Of a DNA stretch of 64,000 nucleotides, positions 35,929 through 45,461 are shown in pieces. Below the pieces are notes generated by a model. The model worked only from the letters and a program-made list of their open reading frames with translations, searched no databases and was not told the DNA's origin. The translations under genes and the position numbers were made by a program. This stretch comes from Mucilaginibacter yixingensis (lineage in GTDB: Bacteria; Bacteroidota; Bacteroidia; Sphingobacteriales; Sphingobacteriaceae), in the NCBI RefSeq assembly GCF_041080815.1, contig NZ_CP160205.1, positions 3,162,001 through 3,226,000 of the forward strand, written 5' to 3'. The stretch's first letter is position 1. Every line of letters starts with the position of its first letter.

Positions 35929-37815
35929 TTATTGGGCATCAACAGGTATCAATTGTACCTCCAACAATTTCATTAATCCTTGTTTGGATAATTTAACGGG
36001 TGCTATCTGCAGATGATGATAGCCCGAACCGAGCGATATCACGCCATGCTGGTTTTCTTTAACGCTCTCGCCTTTGGCTGATGATTCGGCAATGCCTTCG
36101 TTTCTAAAATCATCCAGTTTGAATTCATAAGTTCCGCCGTTAGCATTATCAGCGGTATACTTTACCAGTACCTTAAATTTACCCGGATCTGCCAGTCTGA
36201 AATTCCAGTTCACCGTCTGCCCCAGGGCCTTCCAATTTTCTACATAATATTTACCGGCTTTACCATCGCCAAAGCGGAAACCGCCACCTTTCAGTTCTGC
36301 ATCAAACGCCAGTAAGCGGTTGGTAATGGTATGGCTGGCCAGCAAGCGTGCGGTATCTGTTTCTATCTTAACATTGGTTTGCAGCACAATCACACTGCTC
36401 ACCTTATCTGGTGCTTGGCCAGGCAATTCAATTTCCAGATCCAGCGGATTGATTCGTTTTACGGGCAATGCTTTTTGTCCGGCATCGGCCAGTAAATAAG
36501 CTTTGGTTACCGAGTTTTTTAATCCAGCTACAACTAACTTATGATCTGACGGCCAATTGAACACCTGCAGATACAAACGGTTATCTTTCAGTGTAGAAAC
36601 GCCCCAGTACTGTATAGCCAGCGGTGTTTTCTGGGTTTTATAAATACTCTGACCGTTTACATCCATCCACCTACCAATGCTGTCTAATATAGAAACATCT
36701 TTAGCGTCAAACTCACCATCACCTTTGGGGCCGATGTTCATCAGCAGGTTACCTCCTCTTGATGCTGCTTTGGCCAGCAGGGTAATGAAAAAGCTGGCCG
36801 GTTTATGACTATGATCAAACTTGGAATAACCGTATGACTCGTTAGTAGTGGGGATGGCCTCCCAATCACCATCAGCCGGGTAAAACTCGGCCGGGCGATC
36901 GGCTGTGTTCTTATAATCGCCCAGGTTAAGATTGCCCGCGCCCCTGGCCAACCGACCATTAACCACCACATTTGGATCAATCTGCCTGATAGCTTCCAGT
37001 ATCCTGACATTTTCAGAAAGTGGCAGTTTCGAAGGCGTATCAAACCAAAGAATATCAGGGTGATACATTTGCAGCAACTCCCTGATCTGAGGAATGGCTT
37101 TCTCATTAACATAGTTAACGGCTTTAGGTAGCAACTCCGGATGCACATCATACCAGTTAGCGCCGCCGTGCAGCAATTTATCGCCGCCGGGGTTATCATA
37201 ATCCCAATCATTGCCCGGCGCATCGGGGTGCTCCCAATCAAAGGCATGCGAATAATAAAACCCAAATTTAAGGCCGTACTTTTTGCAGGCGGCAGAAAGA
37301 TCGGCCATCGGGTCGTGCTTCCAGGCGCTTTGTTTTACCACGTTATAGTCAGTCACCTGCGAGTTAAACATAGCGAAACCATCATGATGCTTTGCGGTAA
37401 TGATGATGTAGCGCATACCCGCGCGTTTTGCGGTTTGCACCCAGACATCAGCATTAAACTTTACCGGGCTAAACTGATGAGCCAGCTGCAGGTATTCAGC
37501 CCGAGGGATCTTTTCCTTGCGCATCAGATGCTCGGCATAGCCATCCACCTTTTTGCCTTTCCACTCGCCACCAGGTAGTGAGTAAACGCCCCAGTGAATA
37601 AACATGCCAAACCGCGCATCGCGCCACCACTGGATGCGGCTATCATGCGTTTGCATGGAAGCTTTCCACCAGCCATTCAGCGCTTTGTCAATCTCTTTTT
37701 TATCACGAGCCTTTGCCTGATTTTGCATGGCCGCCTCATCGCCGGTTTGTGCTGCTGCTTGCAGGGTTGCCGCCAATAGCAATACAATTAGATAATTTTT
37801 ATAGAGTAATTTCAT
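35929..37815 (-). CDS. GH29 alpha-L-fucosidase 2 with extra C-terminal domain
   Basis: 628 residues with a signal peptide ending LQAAAQ. GH29 motifs: WWRDARFGMFIHWGVYSLPG, MRYIIITAKHHDGFAMFNS, KYGLKFGFYYSHAFDWEHP and PDILWFDTPSK with the likely nucleophile. About 130 residues at the C-terminus (from ELKGGGFRFGDGKAGKYYV) form an extra beta-rich domain absent from fucosidase 1, probably carbohydrate-binding. A palindromic dispersed repeat lies between it and the upstream GH31 gene. It removes alpha-L-fucose from side chains. Confidence 0.92.
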   Translation of the reverse strand: MKLLYKNYLIVLLLAATLQAAAQTGDEAAMQNQAKARDKKEIDKALNGWWKASMQTHDSRIQWWRDARFGMFIHWGVYSLPGGEWKGKKVDGYAEHLMRKEKIPRAEYLQLAHQFSPVKFNADVWVQTAKRAGMRYIIITAKHHDGFAMFNSQVTDYNVVKQSAWKHDPMADLSAACKKYGLKFGFYYSHAFDWEHPDAPGNDWDYDNPGGDKLLHGGANWYDVHPELLPKAVNYVNEKAIPQIRELLQMYHPDILWFDTPSKLPLSENVRILEAIRQIDPNVVVNGRLARGAGNLNLGDYKNTADRPAEFYPADGDWEAIPTTNESYGYSKFDHSHKPASFFITLLAKAASRGGNLLMNIGPKGDGEFDAKDVSILDSIGRWMDVNGQSIYKTQKTPLAIQYWGVSTLKDNRLYLQVFNWPSDHKLVVAGLKNSVTKAYLLADAGQKALPVKRINPLDLEIELPGQAPDKVSSVIVLQTNVKIETDTARLLASHTITNRLLAFDAELKGGGFRFGDGKAGKYYVENWKALGQTVNWNFRLADPGKFKVLVKYTADNANGGTYEFKLDDFRNEGIAESSAKGESVKENQHGVISLGSGYHHLQIAPVKLSKQGLMKLLEVQLIPVDAQ

Positions 37816-37856
37816 AGTTGAGTATTATTTAGCTCAATTGCGTGCTGTTATAAATT

Positions 37857-37887
37857 TTGTCATTGCGAGGGAACGAAGCAATGACAA
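37857..37887. repeat. Palindromic dispersed repeat, second copy
   Basis: A 10-bp stem TTGTCATTGC / GCAATGACAA with an 11-base loop. Inverted, it reads GTCATTGCTTCGTTC...GCAATGAC, matching 8756-8785. It lies in the 100-base gap between GH31 and GH29-2 with no T-run, so here it is a repeat or mRNA hairpin rather than a terminator. Confidence 0.65.
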
Positions 37888-37915
37888 AGAGTTTAGACAA
37901 ATAATAACAAGAGAT

Positions 37916-40069
37916 CTATTCCGTCATCATTTTAAAAGTGACTTTACCAACGTTATCAGGCTTGCCTTTTACAGCCGGCGAGAGTGTGCCCTTAATGCCG
38001 CCATTCTGTTTTAGTATTTTGATGGTTCTGAAACTGTATTCGCCATGCTCATAATTAAATGTTTCACCATCATCGTCATATAGCTGATACTCGCCGGGCT
38101 TTTCGCCATAGTAGCGAATCTCCAGATCAACTTTTTGCCCGTTTTTTGGCGCGTGCAGCATGGCAGGCATCATAGGGATGATACCGCCATCTTTTACATA
38201 AACTGGTATTTTATCCAGGCCCGGGGTAACGGTGATCACTTCGCCGTCGCCGGCATATTTACCGGTGTAGAAATCGTACCATTTGCCTTTGGGTAAGATC
38301 ACTTTCCGGCTTTGTTCGCCGGTAAACATGGGCGCCACCAGCAGGTAACTGCCCGCCATATACTGGTCTTTTACTTCCTTTGATACAGCTTCTTCATACG
38401 GGTTCTCTTCCAGTCCTCCTTTTTTGGTAGGCTTGCTATCGCCGGATGCACTAAATCCATCCTCCAGGTACATGGCCCTGAACGGCGGGATCCCTTTAAA
38501 ATGATACCGGGCAAACTCGCTGTACCAGTAAGGCATCATCTGCATACGCAATGCAGCCAAAGTCTTTATCTGCCCTGCTACCTCGGGGAACGTCCACGGT
38601 TTGGTGCCGCTGGCCCAAGCGTTGATCATGGCCATGGGCGAAAAGATGTTAGATTGAAAGCGCCTCAACCACTCTTCGGCAGTTTTGGAGGCTCTTACCT
38701 CCGGCGTCCATAACACACCGGAAAAGCCACTGTTAACCAGCGCAGTAATAAAATCCTGGTGATTATAATAATCGTTATAGATTACATAAGGGAATGACGA
38801 ACCACCACCGTTTGACGCCCGTACCAGGCCAAAGGTGCGCTGGTTGCGCTGATGATAGATCTCATACGTGTAGCGCTGCATCATCAGCCCGTAGGTTTGG
38901 CGCATCTGCTCAGCGCTGTGACCTGACGGGAAAGTAGCCACATCGGGCCACAGGTAGGTATCGCCGCCATCAACCTCATCCATTTTATAGCCGCAGATAC
39001 CGATATCGATTTTACCTTTCTCCAGTTCGCCGAAGAATATTTTCCGCCCCTGCTCCATGGTTAAATCAGGCACTGCGCCGTTCCAAACAGTATGCGATGC
39101 GGTGTAAGGTAAAATATGCTGGTAAACTGGTGCCTGCGGAGAGATGTATGGATTGGTCCATAAGTTTAAGCGGATATTTTTCTTCAGCATCCTCTGCACC
39201 AATCCGGCAGGGTCTGGGAAACGGGTTTTATCCCACTCGAAAGTACAGGGGTATGATTTGCTTTGCCAGCCGGGCTCTAAACCGATAAAATCCAGCGGAT
39301 AGCCTTTTTCTTCAAACGCGCGGGCTTCATCTTCAACCCCTTTAGCATCTGTAAGCCTTTGTACTCGCTGTGTAAAGCCCAAACCCCAGCGTGGTGGCAG
39401 GCAACCACCGCCATTCCAGAGGTTATAGCGACTCACGGCATCCAGTGCAGTTGGGCCGGCAAATACGTATATCTCTGCTCCCTGCGCGGGTACCAAAATC
39501 TCCACAGCATCCGAGTAAGGGTGAGATGACCAGTTTTTGTCGGTATTTCTATCCTGAATAACCGGAGGTGTTTTGCTATCGCGATTAACGGCCGTACCAG
39601 CATACACCGTTAAATATCTGGCCGAATTGATGAACACCCCGTACCCTTTTGATGACACATAGAAAGGCGTAGGCGCATGCGTGCGGCCATTATCTTTACC
39701 GGCATAATTATCTACATGCAAGGTAAGCACCTTTCCCCGTTGAAAAATAGTTTGAAAATTGAGACCGAAACCGAAGAGTTGTTCGCTTCGTTCCAACGGG
39801 AACCGCAGGTAGGTTTTACCATCAGTTTGTTTAGCGGTTATCTCTTGCTGCGGCAGCGGAAAACCAGCCTTGGGCATTTGCTGTAATTCATTGTGCAGGG
39901 GTTTTATGCCTGCTGCTTTGACCAGGTCAAACGCATCAAGCTTACCGGTTATGCCTTTCCAAACACCCGGTTCTATCTCAGCCCAAGTAATGGATTGCGC
40001 CTGCAGACCGCTATTGAAACCGGATAGCAGTATTAATAGGGAGAGACAAATTTTCAAAGTAGCTTTCAT
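37916..40069 (-). CDS. GH31 alpha-glycosidase (alpha-glucosidase / alpha-xylosidase type)
   Basis: 717 residues with a signal peptide ending SGLQAQ. An N-terminal beta-sandwich precedes the GH31 barrel: PPRWGLGFTQRVQRLT, PLDFIGLEPGWQSKSYPC, ICGYKMDEVDGGD with the nucleophile Asp, and FGLVRASNGGGSSFPYV. C-terminal beta-domains (AGSYLLVAPMFTGEQSRKV, YDDDGETFNYEHGEY) complete the family layout. GH31 enzymes act on alpha-linked glucose, xylose or galactose, and this branch cannot be assigned by eye. It follows the GH95 gene after 20 bases, so the two are probably co-transcribed. Confidence 0.9.
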   Translation of the reverse strand: MKATLKICLSLLILLSGFNSGLQAQSITWAEIEPGVWKGITGKLDAFDLVKAAGIKPLHNELQQMPKAGFPLPQQEITAKQTDGKTYLRFPLERSEQLFGFGLNFQTIFQRGKVLTLHVDNYAGKDNGRTHAPTPFYVSSKGYGVFINSARYLTVYAGTAVNRDSKTPPVIQDRNTDKNWSSHPYSDAVEILVPAQGAEIYVFAGPTALDAVSRYNLWNGGGCLPPRWGLGFTQRVQRLTDAKGVEDEARAFEEKGYPLDFIGLEPGWQSKSYPCTFEWDKTRFPDPAGLVQRMLKKNIRLNLWTNPYISPQAPVYQHILPYTASHTVWNGAVPDLTMEQGRKIFFGELEKGKIDIGICGYKMDEVDGGDTYLWPDVATFPSGHSAEQMRQTYGLMMQRYTYEIYHQRNQRTFGLVRASNGGGSSFPYVIYNDYYNHQDFITALVNSGFSGVLWTPEVRASKTAEEWLRRFQSNIFSPMAMINAWASGTKPWTFPEVAGQIKTLAALRMQMMPYWYSEFARYHFKGIPPFRAMYLEDGFSASGDSKPTKKGGLEENPYEEAVSKEVKDQYMAGSYLLVAPMFTGEQSRKVILPKGKWYDFYTGKYAGDGEVITVTPGLDKIPVYVKDGGIIPMMPAMLHAPKNGQKVDLEIRYYGEKPGEYQLYDDDGETFNYEHGEYSFRTIKILKQNGGIKGTLSPAVKGKPDNVGKVTFKMMTE

Positions 40070-40089
40070 CTATTTATTTAGGTTGATGG

Positions 40090-42669
40090 TTATTGAGGAA
40101 CTACGGTATAGGTTTTACCTTTTTGAGTTTGAAAATCAATCACGTAGCCTTTGTTAAATGCAATCTCCTGTAGCTTACTAACGGTTGCCTTTTGGTAAAC
40201 CGGCGTAACCGGTTGGGCATTTAAGGTATTGGTATTATTGCCAGTAGCCGGTTTGACTGATTCCTCCAGCACTTTTACCGGTATGGGGGTGCGCAAACGG
40301 CAGTTGCCTCCATTATTTGAAGTGATTAGCGCTCTTTTAAGTTTGTAGTTATTCCAACTGACATTTACTTCAAAATTGCCGCGCGCTTTAATACCCTTGA
40401 TAGTTCCATTCGGCCAGGCGTCGGGCAGGGCGGGCAGCAATTCAATTTCGCCGTTCTGGCTTTGCAGCAACATCTCGGTCATGCCGGCGGTGCCGCCAAA
40501 ATTGCCATCAATTTGGAACGGCGGATGCGCATCAAATAAATTAGGGAACGTGCCGCCGCCACCCATTACCTCTGCCCTTTTAGCAGGGTCCATATAATGA
40601 AATGCGGCACTTAATATTTTATAAGCATGATTGCCATCGTGCAGGCGGGCCCACCAGTTTACCTTCCAGGCCATAGACCAGCCGGTACTTACATCGCCGC
40701 GAAAGATCATAGACTGTTTGGCGGCGGCGGCCAACTCGGGGGTATTGAACACCGAAATTTGTTTACCCGGAAACAGGCTGAACAAATGCGAGATATGGCG
40801 ATGATTATCTTTCGGATCGTCCCAATCGCCATACCACTCCTGCAGTTGACCGTATTTACCAATGTGCAATGGATATAACTGCTGATAAGCTGCCGAAAGT
40901 TTACCGGCAAATTCACCATCAATATTTAAGGTTTTGGCCGAGGCGATGCAGCTTTGAAACAACTCGCGGATGATAGACATATCCATTGTAGTAGCCAAAC
41001 TCACCTGGTATTCTTTGCCGTCCAGCTTCAGCGTATTTTCTGGCGAGGTAGAGGGGTTAGTAACCAGGTGACCGGTTTTAGGATCTTTCACCAACCATTG
41101 CAGCATAAACTGCGCGGCTCCTTTTAATAAAGGATAGGCGGTGTTGGCCAGAAACGTGCGGTCGCCTGTAAAAAGGTAATGATCATACAGATGCAGGCTC
41201 ATCCAGGCCCCCCCCATTGGCCAGGCCGACCAGCGCGGCATGCCTTTCGGGTCCTGGTCATAGCCACCGGCGGTTGATGTTTTGGCCCAGATGTCTGAGT
41301 TATGGTGTTCCAGCCAGCCTTCGGTGATGCCGTAATTTGTTTTGGCAGTTATGGCGCCGTTTATGGCCAGTTCTTTTAAAAAATCGAATAATGGTTGGTG
41401 GCATTCTGCAAGATTTGTGTTCTCTGCCAGCCAATAATTCATCTCGGTATTAATATTGGTGGTATAGTTACTGCCCCATGGCGGCATTACCTCATCGTTC
41501 CAGATCCCTTGCAGATTAGCCGGGGCACTGCCCGGCCTTGAACTGGCAATGAGCAGATAGCGCCCATATTGATAATAAAGCGTTTGCAATTGTTTATCAG
41601 GATGATCGGCCTTGAATGTTTTTAGTCGCTCATCTGTGGGCAGCTTCGTCATTGCCAGATCGGTATCTAACTCAAAGCTGACCCGTTTAAAAAGATTGCG
41701 ATAATCTGCCGTATGATGTTGCAAAAGTTGCGCATACGATTGTTGCGATACCTGCCTGAGTGTTTGGTCTGCCTCTACGGCCGGATCTTTACCCTGCAAA
41801 CCCGGCGATTTATCGAACCCGTTAAAGCTAGTGGCTTCGGTTAAATACAGCAACACTTCATCAGCCCCCGTTACCGACAGCGAATTGCCCGACGCCGTTA
41901 CCTTACCACCGGTATTTTTTATTTTCAGATTGACCTGAAAACGCATGCCTTCGCCTTTCGGTTCGTCATAAATTACCTGTCGCGCCTCGGTAGCGCGGTT
42001 GGCCACATAACTGGGCGCCTTGCCTTTAAGCGTTAATTGATCATTACCTGCCGCGCCAACCTCAAACTGCAGTTTACTTTGGAGGCCGGCCGTAAAGCTG
42101 ATGGCCCCTTTTTTATCGGCACTAATTTGTACCACCATAGCTTTATCCGGGTAACTGATAAAGGTTTCGCGCAGATAGTTTACCCCATTTAAACGGTATC
42201 GCACCCCGGCAACAGCATTGTTTAAATCCAGATCGCGTCGGTAATTGGTAGTAGTGCTGTCTTTAAGATGAAAATTGAGTAACAGATCGGCCAGTGGCAG
42301 GTAGCGTGCCGAGTAAGGGCCTTGCAGGTATTTTTTCCAGATTCCGGCCGCTTCGTCATACTTACCGGCAAAAACTGCGTGCCGCACTTCTGCCAGGTGC
42401 GGAAAAGCATCTGCACTATTACCCGGCACAGGATAGCCAGACCATAAATTATGATCGTTCAACTGGTAGCGTTCTACATTAACGCGGCCAAATACCATTG
42501 CGCCCGTGGTGGCATTGCCCAGCGGCAATGCTTCCTCCCAGGCCGTAGCAGGCCTGGTGTACCACAATTTCAGATCTGGATCATCGGTTTTATGGTTAGC
42601 TGCAATTTGTGCCTGGGCCGCAAAGCCCCAGGCGGCCAACGGAATAAAAAACAGTTTGCGTAGCTGCAT
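40090..42669 (-). CDS. GH95 alpha-L-fucosidase / alpha-L-galactosidase
   Basis: 859 residues with a signal peptide ([10 protein letters not shown]). The N-terminal domain has [18 protein letters not shown] and [15 protein letters not shown]. The (alpha/alpha)6 barrel has [40 protein letters not shown] and [15 protein letters not shown], all diagnostic of GH95. The family cleaves alpha-1,2-L-fucose or alpha-L-galactose. With two GH29 genes downstream, three enzymes for alpha-L-fucose-type residues are clustered, so the target is strongly fucosylated or L-galactosylated. It starts a new transcription unit after the terminator at 42871-42901. Confidence 0.94.
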   Translation of the reverse strand: MQLRKLFFIPLAAWGFAAQAQIAANHKTDDPDLKLWYTRPATAWEEALPLGNATTGAMVFGRVNVERYQLNDHNLWSGYPVPGNSADAFPHLAEVRHAVFAGKYDEAAGIWKKYLQGPYSARYLPLADLLLNFHLKDSTTTNYRRDLDLNNAVAGVRYRLNGVNYLRETFISYPDKAMVVQISADKKGAISFTAGLQSKLQFEVGAAGNDQLTLKGKAPSYVANRATEARQVIYDEPKGEGMRFQVNLKIKNTGGKVTASGNSLSVTGADEVLLYLTEATSFNGFDKSPGLQGKDPAVEADQTLRQVSQQSYAQLLQHHTADYRNLFKRVSFELDTDLAMTKLPTDERLKTFKADHPDKQLQTLYYQYGRYLLIASSRPGSAPANLQGIWNDEVMPPWGSNYTTNINTEMNYWLAENTNLAECHQPLFDFLKELAINGAITAKTNYGITEGWLEHHNSDIWAKTSTAGGYDQDPKGMPRWSAWPMGGAWMSLHLYDHYLFTGDRTFLANTAYPLLKGAAQFMLQWLVKDPKTGHLVTNPSTSPENTLKLDGKEYQVSLATTMDMSIIRELFQSCIASAKTLNIDGEFAGKLSAAYQQLYPLHIGKYGQLQEWYGDWDDPKDNHRHISHLFSLFPGKQISVFNTPELAAAAKQSMIFRGDVSTGWSMAWKVNWWARLHDGNHAYKILSAAFHYMDPAKRAEVMGGGGTFPNLFDAHPPFQIDGNFGGTAGMTEMLLQSQNGEIELLPALPDAWPNGTIKGIKARGNFEVNVSWNNYKLKRALITSNNGGNCRLRTPIPVKVLEESVKPATGNNTNTLNAQPVTPVYQKATVSKLQEIAFNKGYVIDFQTQKGKTYTVVPQ

Positions 42670-42870
42670 ATCAAGGTTTTAGTATCGGTTTAAATTGGAG
42701 ACAAAGATCAAACCCCGTTACGGATGGACTGGGTTAACCATTATGCAATTAGCCGATATTTACCACGCCGTTATTTTATTTTTCAAGCTAAATATTCAAG
42801 CGTTTTAGCAGGGGGCATTGAGCAGAAAACATACAGCCTGTCCTTAATATTCAAATTACTAGTTCATACC

Positions 42871-42901
42871 AAAAGCCCTTAGAGGTCATCTAAGGGCTTT
42901 T
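42871..42901 (-). terminator. Terminator after GH88
   Basis: A 13-bp perfect stem (AAAAGCCCTTAGA / TCTAAGGGCTTTT) with a 5-base loop, 20 bases past the GH88 stop. It separates the GH2-lyase-GH88 unit from GH95 and following genes. The rest of the 252-base gap holds nothing I can name. Confidence 0.8.
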
Positions 42902-42921
42902 ACGATTATAATGCAAGGGGG

Positions 42922-44175
42922 CTAAAAGATTTTACCTGTATCTGCCAGATGCTTTTGACGCAACAGAGCCTCCAGATAGTAATAATCGGCGTAAATAATA
43001 GGCACATCTATTTCGCCATTAGATGGTTTGTTACCTGTGCTGTGTAACAAAATAAAGCCTCTGCTACTACCGGGTTTAGCTAAATAATTGGCGTTAAGCT
43101 GATGTATAATTTTATCGGCCCACAATTTGTATTGTGCGCCGTTTGAACTATAGGTGCTGAGCTCATACAAAGCAGATGCAGTTACAGTAGCTGCAGATAC
43201 ATCCCGCGGGCTTTGCGGAATGGCCGGATCATTATAATCCCAGTAAGGAATCAAATCAGCAGGCAAATGTGGATTACTGAAGATGAAATGAGCGATGTGC
43301 TCGGCTTGCTCCAGGTAGGCTTTATTCTTAGTATAGCGGTAGCACATGGTATATCCGTAAAGTCCCCAGGCCTGCCCACGCGCCCAGGCAGAGCCATCTG
43401 CATATCCCTGATGCGTTTGCTTGTGCAATACCGCCCCGGTTTCAGGGTCGTAATCAATAACATGGTATGAGCTATAATCACTACGAAAATGATTTTTCAT
43501 GGCCGTATTGGCATGAGCAACGGCGATTTTATAAAAGCTGGAATCGCCCGATATTTTGGTGGCTTCGAACAACAGCTCCAGGTTCATCATATTATCAATA
43601 ATCACCGGGAATTTCCAATTTTTACGATTATCCCATGATTTAATACTGCCAACCTTCGGGTTAAAGCGTGTAGCCAAAGTTTTAGCGGCTTCTAATAAGA
43701 CCGATTTATAATGCTCATTTTTCGTGAGGCGATAGCCGTTACCTACGCTACAATATATTTTGAAGCCCATATCGTGCGTGGTACCGTTCGTTTTTTCGGC
43801 CTCCACATCCGAAGTGTAATTTCTGGCTGCCGCCTCCCATTGCGGGTCTTTTGTATATTCCAACAGATACCAAAGTTCGCCGGGAAAAAAGCCGCTGCAC
43901 CAGTCTTTAGAGGGCACCAACTCCAGGTTGTCCGCTGTATCTAACGAGCGTGGTGAGATTAATGCTGTTTTCTTAGACTGGGCCTTAACAAGGGCTGTTT
44001 CTTTCAGCAACAAGGCGGTTTGTTTTTCAGCAAACTCAAAACCCTTTTTTACATCGGGTAACGCTGTTGTTTTTTTCTTTTGACTTGATGTTTTATTTAC
44101 GACGTTGGTCTGCGCAAAGCCGTTACCTGCTAATAAGGTAAGCGCACTTAAAATTATTAATGGAGTTTTTTTCAT
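42922..44175 (-). CDS. GH88 unsaturated glucuronyl hydrolase
   Basis: 417 residues with a signal peptide ending AGNGFAQ. An (alpha/alpha)6 barrel with family motifs: WCSGFFPGELWYLLEYTK, TNGTTHDMGFKIYCSVGNGY with a catalytic Asp, VIIDNMMNLELLFEATK with the second Asp, and QGYADGSAWARGQAWGLYGY. It hydrolyses the 4,5-unsaturated uronate left at the non-reducing end by polysaccharide lyases. It lies 58 bases after a lyase gene in the same unit, a natural lyase plus GH88 pair, which argues that the lyase product is an unsaturated glucuronide. Confidence 0.93.
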   Translation of the reverse strand: MKKTPLIILSALTLLAGNGFAQTNVVNKTSSQKKKTTALPDVKKGFEFAEKQTALLLKETALVKAQSKKTALISPRSLDTADNLELVPSKDWCSGFFPGELWYLLEYTKDPQWEAAARNYTSDVEAEKTNGTTHDMGFKIYCSVGNGYRLTKNEHYKSVLLEAAKTLATRFNPKVGSIKSWDNRKNWKFPVIIDNMMNLELLFEATKISGDSSFYKIAVAHANTAMKNHFRSDYSSYHVIDYDPETGAVLHKQTHQGYADGSAWARGQAWGLYGYTMCYRYTKNKAYLEQAEHIAHFIFSNPHLPADLIPYWDYNDPAIPQSPRDVSAATVTASALYELSTYSSNGAQYKLWADKIIHQLNANYLAKPGSSRGFILLHSTGNKPSNGEIDVPIIYADYYYLEALLRQKHLADTGKIF

Positions 44176-44233
44176 CTATTAGATTATAAAGGCTGTTATA
44201 CTTTGAAAATCAGATGCTTTTTAATCACGATAA

Positions 44234-45451
44234 TTAATTGAACCAAATAAGCGGATGGCGCACCGGCAGGTTACGAATCACTTCCTCATCCTGCGGGCTA
44301 TGATCAAGCTTTTTCCAAAGGTTTAGCCAATCCTGTTGATGATACGCCATCGCGCCAAATACCAGCGCCGGCTGCGCTACCGGCCAGCTTTCCCAGTGCA
44401 TTACGTCGTGCGGGTAAGGCCATTTGCTTTTATCAGCCAGGTAGGGCGCCAAAAAAGCTATCCCTTTTTTAATGTTATGGCCATCAGCCGTGGTATATTC
44501 AAACAAATCATCTTGCGGTGTACTCAGTATCTGGCACAAGGTGGTCATGGCATCCAGATTAAAAATAGAATAGCCGTAAGGTTTGGTACGTTTCAGTTCG
44601 AGTGGAAAACTACCGTCATCAGCCATCTGGCTGGGCAGCAACACCGTTTTGTAACGATCGGCGCAAAACTTCATTACTTGTACGTTGCCGGTAAATTTGG
44701 CAAAGCAAGCAGTTTGCATGGTCCAGCAGGTACCGTGGTTGTTCTTAGCATTCATCTCATCTTTGCCGTACGGATGGGTGGTAAGCCAGGTGATATATTT
44801 TTCAAACCAATCTTTCACACCGGCCTGGGTCTTAGCATCTAATGTTTTAGAATGCGCCATGGCTTCTAGTCCCTGCACTACCTCCATCAGTTGAATGGTA
44901 TCTATAATGCCAATGCCTCTGCCCGTTGCCACGCCTTTTATGGCCTGGGCATATTGCAGATCAGGGTTCATCATGGTTCCGGCATCCGTAAACCATGCCC
45001 GTACATGTTTAAGAGCTGCACGAACGTATCGCTCATCATGGGTAATTTTATAGGCCGATGCCAGGGCGCCGATAATACGGCTAAAACGGATCATGGCATG
45101 GCGATGGGCCACAAAATTTTCGGGATTAGTCATGCCGTCTTTTTGAATATAGGGGCCTTGAGGATTTTTCTCATCGGGCCACCAGTAATCACCTTCAGAG
45201 TAGAAATCGTGCCTGCCTCCTGCACTGCGCGGACAAACTTCTGCGGTTACCGTTATTGGCTTTTGCTGCAGCGCCCAGGCCGCTTCTGTAAGCACATCCT
45301 TCCGTAATGTGGCGGCTAATTGCTGATACATATCATCACCGGGAGCATTTGTATTCCATGAAGAAAGACTAAGCAACACCACCATACCAATGATAAATAC
45401 CGGCTTAAAACTTTTATTTAAAGCATAAATGCTGAATAACTTAAATTTCAT
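44234..45451 (-). CDS. Alginate-lyase-superfamily enzyme (PF05426 / PL38-like), exported
   Basis: 405 residues. A signal or anchor segment (about 16-33, VFIIGMVVLLSLSSW) precedes an (alpha/alpha) toroid. Recognisable motifs are EGDYWWPDEKNPQGPYIQKD, AHRHAMIRFSRIIGALASAY, NAKNNHGTCWTMQTACFAKF with the likely catalytic Asn/His, and PYGYSIFNLDAM. The group cuts uronans by beta-elimination. PL5 members take alginate and PL38 members glucuronan-type chains; this sequence fits the second group better by its DYWWPD pattern (my recollection of the family). GH2 is 10 bases upstream and GH88 58 bases downstream. Confidence 0.82.
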   Translation of the reverse strand: MKFKLFSIYALNKSFKPVFIIGMVVLLSLSSWNTNAPGDDMYQQLAATLRKDVLTEAAWALQQKPITVTAEVCPRSAGGRHDFYSEGDYWWPDEKNPQGPYIQKDGMTNPENFVAHRHAMIRFSRIIGALASAYKITHDERYVRAALKHVRAWFTDAGTMMNPDLQYAQAIKGVATGRGIGIIDTIQLMEVVQGLEAMAHSKTLDAKTQAGVKDWFEKYITWLTTHPYGKDEMNAKNNHGTCWTMQTACFAKFTGNVQVMKFCADRYKTVLLPSQMADDGSFPLELKRTKPYGYSIFNLDAMTTLCQILSTPQDDLFEYTTADGHNIKKGIAFLAPYLADKSKWPYPHDVMHWESWPVAQPALVFGAMAYHQQDWLNLWKKLDHSPQDEEVIRNLPVRHPLIWFN

Positions 45452-45461
45452 AAGGCAACCA

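Noticed and set aside
44336..44842. 168-codon plus-strand frame opposite the PF05426-type lyase
   Set aside because: Antisense shadow, no homology pattern visible.
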